A stretch of DNA of 6,645 nt, taken from Acidobacteriaceae bacterium (GTDB taxonomy: Bacteria; Acidobacteriota; Terriglobia; Terriglobales; Acidobacteriaceae). Below the pieces are notes generated by a model that was not told the origin of the DNA, searched no databases, and was given only the letters and a program-made list of their open reading frames with translations. The stretch lies in assembly GCA_003165095.1 (NCBI GenBank), contig PLSH01000326.1, positions 16,414-23,058 on the forward strand. The letters are read 5' to 3'. Shown piece after piece: positions 1 through 4,612 of the stretch; position 1 is the stretch's first letter; the number at the start of each line of letters is the position of its first letter. Both the position numbers and the translations under genes were made by a program.

Positions 1-1763
1 CGTCGATTGCGCCGAAGGCCGTAATGTTTTACCGGCCCTTTCCGCCGCGGCCTCTCGGCTGGAGCGACCTGTTGCTGTTCGGGCTTCACGGCACCTGGCG
101 CGACGTGTTTACGATGCTGGCAGTTGGCGCGGCCACCGGGCTGCTGGCCCTGCTGATGCCGGTCGCCACCGGGATTCTTTTCGATACCATTATTCCCGGC
201 GCGCAGCGCGGCCAGCTTTACCAGATGGCCATTATGCTTTTCGCCGCCAGCATCACCGGTTTTCTCATCTCTCTGACTGCAAACGTGGCCATGATGCGCA
301 TGGAGGGCCGCATGGAAGCTGGAGTACAGTCGGCGGTCTGGGACCGTCTGCTCAGCTTGCCTGTGCGCTTTTTCAAGCAATACAACTCGGGCGACCTGGT
401 GGGCCGCAGCCTGGCCATTGGGCAAATACGCCAGATGCTCACTGGCGCGGTGCTGACTTCTCTTTTGACCGGCGTCTTTTCGATATTCTCATTCATCCTG
501 CTGTTCCAATACAGTTCTTCGCTGGCGCTGATTGCGACCGTACTGGTGCTCGTCGCGGCTCTTATGTCGGCCAGTTGCGGCTGGCTCCAAATGAGGAACC
601 AGCGTGCCATTTATGAGGTGATGGGAAGGATCTCAGGGCTCACGCTGGATCTGATGTCGGGGATCGCAAAGCTCCGGATGTCGGGTACCGAGTCGCAGGC
701 GTTCGCGCGCTGGGCTGAGGAATTCACCAAACAGAAGTCGATCTCGAACAGGGCCGCGCGGGTTTCCATCGCGATGACCATCTTCAGTCGCATATTTCCG
801 TCCGTTACGGGAATCGCAATCTTCTATTTCGGCTGGAACATGATGAAAGGCGGAGCAGGGCTCACTCCCGGCGGATTCGTGGCGTTCAATGCCGCTTTTG
901 GGCAATTCCTCGGAGCGTCGCTGGGCCTCGCGATGACCGCGATCTCGGTGATTGGCATCATCCCCGCATACGAGCGAGCCAAGCCGATCCTGAAAGCAAT
1001 TCCGGAAGCGCAGGGAGCCAGTAGCCTCGACCCTGGACGCCTTCACGGCGCCATCGAATGCAGCCGGATTTTGTTCCGTTACGAATCCGATCTTCCTCTG
1101 GTTCTCAATGACATCTCGATTCAGATCAAGCCGGGACAGTTTGTCGCGTTCGTCGGCCATTCCGGATCGGGCAAGTCCACGCTGTTCCGGCTGCTGCTTG
1201 GTTTTGAGACGCCCGAATCGGGTTCGATCTACTTCGACGGAATGGATCTGGCAGATATCGATCCCCAGGCTTTGCGCCGGCAAATGGGAGTAGTGATGCA
1301 AAACGGGAAAGTCTTCGATGGCGATATTTTCACCAACATCGTCGGCGCATCGCCCCTGACCATCGCCGATGCGTGGGCCGCGGCTCGCAGTGCCGGATTC
1401 GACAAGGACATTGAAGCCATGCCCATGGGCATGAACACCGTAATCAGCGAAGGCGGCGGGGGGCTCTCCGGAGGACAGCGCCAGCGGCTGATGATTGCCC
1501 GCGCAATCGTGCACCGGCCTCGCATTCTGCTGTTTGACGAGGCTACCAGTGCGCTCGACAACCAGACGCAGTCGATTGTAAGCCGCAGCCTGGAAGCGCT
1601 GGAAGCAACGCGCATCGTAATTGCGCACCGGCTGAGCACCATTATCAACGCCGACCAGATTTATGTTTTCGATCAGGGCCGGATCACACAGCACGGCACC
1701 TATGAGGAACTGGCCGGCCAGGAAGGGCTTTTCCGCGATCTTGCCCAGCGCCAGATTGCATGA
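1..1763 (+). CDS. NHLM-type bacteriocin ABC exporter, permease-ATPase subunit (5'-truncated)
   Basis: Inner-membrane half-transporter that would use ATP to export leader-cleaved peptides. The reading frame is open to the left edge (first full codon at 3), so the ATG at 24 is probably internal. Numbering from that ATG, the visible part is 579 residues. Hydrophobic segments lie near 30-55, 66-90, 143-185 and 250-312 (ABC membrane domain). The ATPase domain follows: Walker A GHSGSGKST 378-386, Q-loop Gln426, signature LSGGQ 481-485, Walker B ILLFDEATS 501-509 with Glu506, and H-loop His535. All catalytic residues are intact. The opening YRPFPPRPLGWSDLLLFG is typical of the NHLM ABC type lacking a C39 peptidase (TIGR03797-like); that family has an extra N-terminal region, which here lies off the window. 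The gene ends 138 bp before the first precursor gene. A peptidase-type ABC subunit and an HlyD-like protein are expected upstream (inference). Confidence 0.9.
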   Translation, partial: SIAPKAVMFYRPFPPRPLGWSDLLLFGLHGTWRDVFTMLAVGAATGLLALLMPVATGILFDTIIPGAQRGQLYQMAIMLFAASITGFLISLTANVAMMRMEGRMEAGVQSAVWDRLLSLPVRFFKQYNSGDLVGRSLAIGQIRQMLTGAVLTSLLTGVFSIFSFILLFQYSSSLALIATVLVLVAALMSASCGWLQMRNQRAIYEVMGRISGLTLDLMSGIAKLRMSGTESQAFARWAEEFTKQKSISNRAARVSIAMTIFSRIFPSVTGIAIFYFGWNMMKGGAGLTPGGFVAFNAAFGQFLGASLGLAMTAISVIGIIPAYERAKPILKAIPEAQGASSLDPGRLHGAIECSRILFRYESDLPLVLNDISIQIKPGQFVAFVGHSGSGKSTLFRLLLGFETPESGSIYFDGMDLADIDPQALRRQMGVVMQNGKVFDGDIFTNIVGASPLTIADAWAAARSAGFDKDIEAMPMGMNTVISEGGGGLSGGQRQRLMIARAIVHRPRILLFDEATSALDNQTQSIVSRSLEALEATRIVIAHRLSTIINADQIYVFDQGRITQHGTYEELAGQEGLFRDLAQRQIA

Positions 1764-1808
1764 GACGCTCATGGACGCGCGGCCAGGATGGATCTGCACG
1801 AGAGATGC

Positions 1809-1836
1809 TTGCGATTCCAGCGCGACTTTCTAAAAT
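1809..1836 (+). promoter_or_regulatory. Candidate promoter for the precursor genes
   Basis: TTGCGA (1809-1814) and TAAAAT (1831-1836) are 16 bp apart and match the sigma-70 -35/-10 consensus at 4/6 and 5/6 positions. They sit at the edge of the only AT-rich stretch (about 1828-1862) between the exporter stop and the first precursor. This would allow the precursors to be transcribed separately from the exporter. Pattern match only; the host's promoter preferences are unknown. Confidence 0.35.
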
Positions 1837-1901
1837 CATAAATCCATAACAAGTATCTAATTCCGGCTCCCCTTACCAACTGCTACTCTGTCTCAGGAGC
1901 G

Positions 1902-2234
1902 TTGGAATCCTCAGTGGCCAAACAAGAGAAAAGGCGGGAACTTGAGAATTATTTATCCGCCAGAGCTCAATCGGATGAAGGATTCCGTCAGCGCCTGCTC
2001 GCCAACCCCCGGGCGGTGATCGAAGCCGAGATCGGTTTGAACTTTCCCGACTCGGTGGTGATTCACGTTCACGAAGAGAATCTGAACGAGCTGCATATTG
2101 TGCTTCCAGTGGTCTTCCGGCTGCTTACAGAGCTTGAAGAGGAAGACCTGGATGGCGTGGTTGGAGGCGTGGGCGCTTACACTCCCGCGGATTCCCTTCC
2201 GATTCCGCAGTTGAACTGGATCAAGCCTTCCTGA
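1902..2234 (+). CDS. NHLP-leader RiPP precursor peptide with short proline-rich core
   Basis: Precursor peptide with a leader related to nitrile hydratase alpha subunit (NHLP family, TIGR03793-like). The diagnostic stretch is FRQRLLANPRAVIEAEIG at 28-45, followed by a beta-rich HVHEENLNELHIVLP segment and an acidic helix that ends in DLDGVVGG (82-89). Cleavage after Gly89 would release a 21-residue core that starts VGAYTPAD and ends NWIKPS. It has four prolines, one Tyr (93), one Trp (106) and no Cys. There is no ATG start. TTG at 1902 lies only 2 nt after an AGGAG (1895-1899). GTG at 1914 has GGAA 6 nt upstream and gives a protein four residues shorter, so the start is unsettled. The exporter gene is immediately upstream and two Nif11-type precursors follow. 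The family is recognised from leader pattern; the final product is unknown. Confidence 0.87.
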   Translation: MESSVAKQEKRRELENYLSARAQSDEGFRQRLLANPRAVIEAEIGLNFPDSVVIHVHEENLNELHIVLPVVFRLLTELEEEDLDGVVGGVGAYTPADSLPIPQLNWIKPS

Positions 2235-2397
2235 TCGCATCGGGTCCTGCTTCCTGGGTCCGCCCTCCGGATATTTATAACGATTTCATCATCTATTTCA
2301 AAGGACTCCGCACCGAAGTTTCTGGAAGTATGGGCCACAGGGCAAGAGAACGCAGGCAGCCAGACCCGTTTGCGGCAAGCCCCACGAGGAGATCACA
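2235..2397 (+). promoter_or_regulatory. Intergenic leader region upstream of first Nif11 precursor
   Basis: After the NHLP gene there is an AT-rich patch around 2270-2300 with a -10-like TATAAC at 2276-2281 but no convincing -35 at the right spacing. From 2295 the sequence matches the region upstream of the second Nif11 gene (2903 onward). Both share a segment that could fold into a weak hairpin (2351-2374 here, 2960-2983 in the second copy) just before the ribosome binding site. Ribosome binding site AGGAG at 2387-2391, 6 nt from the ATG. Confidence 0.4.
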
Positions 2398-2401
2398 ATG
2401 A
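2330..2401 (+). CDS. Possible 23-codon upstream ORF coupled to first Nif11 precursor
   Basis: ATG at 2330 opens a 23-residue Arg-rich peptide starting MGHRARERRQPD. It ends at a TGA (2399-2401) overlapping the ATG of the precursor gene in an ATGA arrangement. The second precursor has a counterpart at 2939-3013 with the same central ARERRQPD and FAA residues and the same ATGA overlap, although the two copies differ by a 3-base indel and several substitutions. The ribosome binding site is poor (GGAAG only 1 nt from the ATG). It may be a translation-coupling leader peptide, or simply nucleotide similarity retained from the duplication. Confidence 0.25.
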   Translation: MGHRARERRQPDPFAASPTRRSQ

Positions 2402-2850
2402 GTCTGCAAAGCGCCAATGAATTTGTTCTTTTCGCCGCCAAGCATCCTGCGCTGCTCGAAGAGAGCAAAACAATCACCGCCAATAAGAGCGCCGCCGAAG
2501 CGGCGCTCGCGATTAGCGACTTAGGAAAACGCGAGGGATTCGACTTCTCTCCGACCGAGGCCGTGGAAATCCGTCTCGACTACATTGAAGCACTTTCCGA
2601 TCACGAACTTGACTCTGTCGCAGGCGGAGCCGGTGACGCCACGACGGCCACGCTTACGGCGGCGGGCTCCATCGTTGGAGGCCAGGTGGTAATGGGCGGT
2701 GGAATGATCGGCGCCGGAGTTGGGGCGGGCATTGGCACCGCGATTGCCGGCGGATCGACGGAAGAGTCCGTTATGGCCGGCGTGAATGCGTCGAATCAAA
2801 AAATTGAAGAGACGAAGAGCGTGGTTCAGCAGATCTTCAGCGGCTGGTAA
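2398..2850 (+). CDS. Nif11-like leader RiPP/bacteriocin precursor, glycine-rich core
   Basis: 150-residue precursor. Residues 1-77 form a Nif11-like leader (TIGR03798-like): helical start MSLQSANEFVLFAAKHPAL, the central DLGKREGFDFSPTEA, and the terminal LSDHELDSVAGG, with probable cleavage after Gly77. The 73-residue core is Gly/Ala-rich, with a glycine-zipper-like stretch at 101-118 (pattern GMIGAGVGAGIG) that could insert in or pack against a membrane. It then has a polar helix and ends in a C-terminal Trp150. The core has no Cys and no Tyr. The start is well supported by AGGAG 6 nt upstream and by the matching start of the paralogue. Modification by the neighbouring prenyltransferase or oxidase is inference. 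An unmodified class II-type bacteriocin exported by the NHLM system is the main alternative. Confidence 0.87.
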   Translation: MSLQSANEFVLFAAKHPALLEESKTITANKSAAEAALAISDLGKREGFDFSPTEAVEIRLDYIEALSDHELDSVAGGAGDATTATLTAAGSIVGGQVVMGGGMIGAGVGAGIGTAIAGGSTEESVMAGVNASNQKIEETKSVVQQIFSGW

Positions 2851-2860
2851 ACCGCAGTTC

Positions 2861-2895
2861 AGAGAGGGCATTCGTCGGACAGCGATGCCCTCTCT
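2861..2895 (+). terminator. Perfect 11-bp hairpin between the two Nif11 genes
   Basis: AGAGAGGGCAT (2861-2871) pairs exactly with ATGCCCTCTCT (2885-2895) around a 13-nt loop, starting 11 bases after the stop codon. No T-run follows, so it may be an attenuator, an mRNA 3'-end stabiliser or a leaky terminator rather than a classical intrinsic terminator. The second copy of the repeat retains the left arm (3452-3461) but has lost the right arm. Confidence 0.45.
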
Positions 2896-2938
2896 CACAT
2901 TGATTTCAAAGGACCCCGCATCGGGGTCTGTTGGGTGC

Positions 2939-3013
2939 ATGAACCACACGGCAAGAGAACGCAGGCAGCCAGATCTGTTTGCGGCAAGGCGCAGAAGGAG
3001 AAGATCGCCATGA
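2939..3013 (+). CDS. Possible 24-codon upstream ORF coupled to second Nif11 precursor
   Basis: ATG at 2939 opens a 24-residue peptide starting MNHTARERRQPD and ending in six arginines then Ser-Pro. Its TGA (3011-3013) overlaps the precursor ATG (3010-3012). It is the counterpart of 2330-2401. Its Shine-Dalgarno match is weak (GGG 3 nt upstream), and its C-terminal Arg run falls on the purine-rich ribosome binding site of the next gene, which could by itself create the Arg codons. Confidence 0.25.
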   Translation: MNHTARERRQPDLFAARRRRRRSP

Positions 3014-3441
3014 GTTTGCAAAGCGCCCATGAATTTGCGCTGGCCGCCGCTAAGAATCCGGCCCTCGCCGAACGGAGTAAAACAGCCACCACAGACAAGA
3101 GCCCCGCCGACGCGGCGCTCGCGATCAGCGAGTTGGGAAAGCGAGAGGGCTACGACTTCACTCCGGCCGAGGTTCTTGAACTCCGTCAAAACTGCGCTCG
3201 CCAACTTTCAGAATCTGAACTTGACTCTGTCGCCGGCGGAGTCGCAGACTTCACTTTCGACCCCACATTCCTGTTCGGAGATTCATTCATCGCGGGCGGC
3301 GGTTCTTTCGAGGGCGGACTTCGCGCGGCTGCTGGCGATTGGAATGGCGCCGGAGTGACTGAGGTCATCGTGCAGACGACAAGCAGCAGCGGGGAGAGCA
3401 ACTTCGATGGCGGTGTCCGGCAGATTTCCGGCGGCTTGTAA
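3010..3441 (+). CDS. Nif11-like leader RiPP/bacteriocin precursor, acidic Gly/Ser/Phe core
   Basis: 143-residue precursor. The frame is open further upstream to 2935, but ATG at 3010 has AAGGAG (2995-3000) 9 nt upstream and aligns with the paralogue's start, so the shorter form is chosen. The Nif11-like leader spans 1-77: MSLQSAHEFALAAAKNPAL, then ELGKREGYDFTPAE and LSESELDSVAGG, with predicted cleavage after Gly77. The 66-residue core is unlike its sister's: Phe-rich at the start (FTFDPTFLFGDSF), then Gly-rich, acidic and Ser/Thr-rich, with a single Trp111 and no Cys or Tyr. Only the last seven codons (RQISGGL) resemble the sister's end. It is the last precursor and faces the prenyltransferase gene, which is transcribed towards it and ends 128 bp away. 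The mature product and any modification are unknown. Confidence 0.87.
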   Translation: MSLQSAHEFALAAAKNPALAERSKTATTDKSPADAALAISELGKREGYDFTPAEVLELRQNCARQLSESELDSVAGGVADFTFDPTFLFGDSFIAGGGSFEGGLRAAAGDWNGAGVTEVIVQTTSSSGESNFDGGVRQISGGL

Positions 3442-3498
3442 GGGGGTTTCCAGAGAGGGCGTTCGCGGGACATCGGTGTTCCACCGAACTCCGCGGGC

Positions 3499-3561
3499 AA
3501 CAGCTGCGTCCACTCATTCTCAATCTTCCGGCAATTGCCTTTGCACCCTCGCGCAGCTGTT
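3499..3561. terminator. Inverted repeat between convergent genes, possible bidirectional transcription end
   Basis: AACAGCTGCG (3499-3508) and CGCAGCTGTT (3552-3561) are perfect 10-bp inverted arms, separated by 43 bases, in the 128-bp gap between the second Nif11 gene and the oppositely oriented prenyltransferase gene. A smaller hairpin, TCGGTG-TTC-CACCGA, lies at 3473-3487. Neither is followed by a strong T-run, so a terminator role rests mainly on position. Confidence 0.3.
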
Positions 3562-3569
3562 TACTTGTC

Positions 3570-4547
3570 TCAAAATCCCGCAGGCATGTAGTACAGCGTG
3601 AAGTTTTCGATCAGAGCACTTTCCAACTCGCTCTGAGGTATCGCGGCCACAACATCGAGCATCGGGCACCCGGAGTATGCACGGTGAATACGATCCGCGA
3701 TGGGGTTTGAGAGCCATCGGGCAATAAACTCATCCGGGTTTTTCAGGTGCAGGTCCAGGGCCGGCTGCTTTTCTTCACTGGAGAGGTAAAAATGCGTCCA
3801 GTAAGCTTCGCGTATCACCCTCATCGCGGCGCTCGAAAACACGCCGGACAACCGGCTCCGGATCGCGGGAACCTCCAGTTCTTCCTCCCACACATCGGGA
3901 TACATCTTCAAGGCGGTAGCGCCGTCAAAACGAAGATCATAGCCCAGCAGCAAAGCTGGGTGAACATGAATGGATTGGAACCGGCGATCGACGCGGCCCG
4001 ATGCAAGCGCGCGCTCGACAGGATCGTTCGCATTGCCAGGCTCGTGATCCGCGAATACCCATATCTTCAACCGCGAGTCCATTGTGTCTGTCCGCAGGTC
4101 GACTCCGCACACCATCCGGCTGACGCGACTCAGATCGGCTCCAACCAGCATTTCCCGGACCGGCTGTAGATCGAGCCTGATACAATCGGCGCTCGCCAGA
4201 TTTTCCACGAACGCAAACATCTTATGGAGGAACGAAAGCTTGTCAGTTGGGGAACACAGGATGTTGAATCTCGCCGAATGCGCAATCCCGTTGATGACCT
4301 TGACGGAGGATTCGATCACGCCCCGCCCAGCCGCGCGCACAACATCTTCAAAACCGGCAAGTGCAGCGCAATCCACTACCTCGCTCGGAATATCGAACGC
4401 CTCACAATGGAACTTGATGCACTTGAGGTTGGCGCGCACCAGGTCCGCGTCGCTCTGGCCGGCGCGCCAATTCTCATGGCGCTGTGCCGCTTCCCGGAAC
4501 GTGCTTATAGCATCCGCGCGCGCCGACGAATTGCTGATCTCTGACAC
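3570..4547 (-). CDS. Cyanobactin-type ABBA peptide prenyltransferase (LynF/TruF/PagF-like)
   Basis: Probable soluble enzyme that transfers an isoprenyl group (dimethylallyl or geranyl) to a peptide side chain. Family features in order: KFHCEAFDIP near 45-54; VIESSVKV 77-84 with Glu79, where the family has its conserved active-site Glu; ARFNI 92-96; CGVDLRTDTMDSRLKIWV 147-164; LLGYDLRFDGATALKMYP 200-217; NPIADRIHRAY 281-291; and a C-terminal ELESALIENFTLYYMPAGF. These match, in the same order, blocks I recall from PagF/TruF-type cyanobactin prenyltransferases. The 325 residues slightly exceed their usual size of about 300, the extra being an N-terminal extension of about 35 residues. The start is GTG at 4547 with a weak AGG 5 nt upstream; no in-frame ATG is available nearby. 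Divergent from the flavin oxidase gene and convergent with the precursors. Acceptor residue and donor length are not determined; Trp or Tyr in the precursor cores is inference. Confidence 0.85.
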   Translation of the reverse strand: MSEISNSSARADAISTFREAAQRHENWRAGQSDADLVRANLKCIKFHCEAFDIPSEVVDCAALAGFEDVVRAAGRGVIESSVKVINGIAHSARFNILCSPTDKLSFLHKMFAFVENLASADCIRLDLQPVREMLVGADLSRVSRMVCGVDLRTDTMDSRLKIWVFADHEPGNANDPVERALASGRVDRRFQSIHVHPALLLGYDLRFDGATALKMYPDVWEEELEVPAIRSRLSGVFSSAAMRVIREAYWTHFYLSSEEKQPALDLHLKNPDEFIARWLSNPIADRIHRAYSGCPMLDVVAAIPQSELESALIENFTLYYMPAGF

Positions 4548-4612
4548 GATGCCTAAAGTGTACCCTTTGTGTCCACAAAGGACCGGGCGATCCCGATGAC
4601 CGGTAACCTGTC
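4548..4612. promoter_or_regulatory. Divergent promoter region of prenyltransferase and oxidase genes
   Basis: This 65-bp gap separates the two divergent enzyme genes, so both promoters must lie here or extend into the coding regions. For the '+' strand, TTGCTG (4531-4536) and TAAAGT (4554-4559) are 17 bp apart, with 3/6 and 4/6 consensus matches. I found no good '-' strand pair. The oxidase has no strong ribosome binding site. Confidence 0.4.
4564..4581. promoter_or_regulatory. Perfect 8-2-8 palindrome, candidate operator
   Basis: CCTTTGTG-TC-CACAAAGG is a perfect inverted repeat with a 2-bp spacer, midway between the divergent start codons and just downstream of the possible '+' strand -10. 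Size and symmetry suit a dimeric repressor controlling both genes. No regulator gene is visible in the window. Confidence 0.45.

Larger units (their letters stand above)
2295..2887 (+). repeat. Tandem duplication, copy A (5' flank, Nif11 gene, 3' flank)
   Basis: Copy A of a gene-sized duplication whose partner is 2903-3478. Similarity starts at an ATTTCAAAGGAC block, runs through the untranslated leader and 77 leader codons (51 of 77 residues identical by hand count), and is lost through the core. It resumes in the last seven codons plus stop (19 of 24 bases identical) and in a 28-base 3' flank (2860-2887 versus 3451-3478, 23 of 28 identical). Confidence 0.8.
2903..3478 (+). repeat. Tandem duplication, copy B (5' flank, Nif11 gene, 3' flank)
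   Basis: Partner of copy A at 2295-2887. The two start codons are 612 bp apart. The 5' flank, leader codons, last codons and 3' flank align; the middle of the core does not. Confidence 0.8.

Noticed and set aside
633..1799. 388-codon open frame antisense to the exporter gene
   Set aside because: Low-complexity composition, no recognisable motif, and it lies wholly opposite a gene with intact ABC motifs. It is a GC-rich shadow frame.
1771..1833. 20-codon ORF (MDARPGWICTRDAC...) with two Cys between exporter and NHLP gene
   Set aside because: No ribosome binding site, no Gly-Gly leader, and its end overlaps the candidate -10 box.
2298..2483. Antisense frame containing an LPQTG sortase-like motif, with a similar frame at 2895-3098
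   Set aside because: It is the complement of the duplicated Nif11 leader. The motif is not C-terminal with a charged tail, and the resemblance between copies comes from the sense-strand duplication.
3747..4169. 140-codon '+' strand frame, and others at 4084-4599 and 4224-4544
   Set aside because: Opposite the prenyltransferase gene, whose family motifs are clear on the '-' strand. These are shadow frames.
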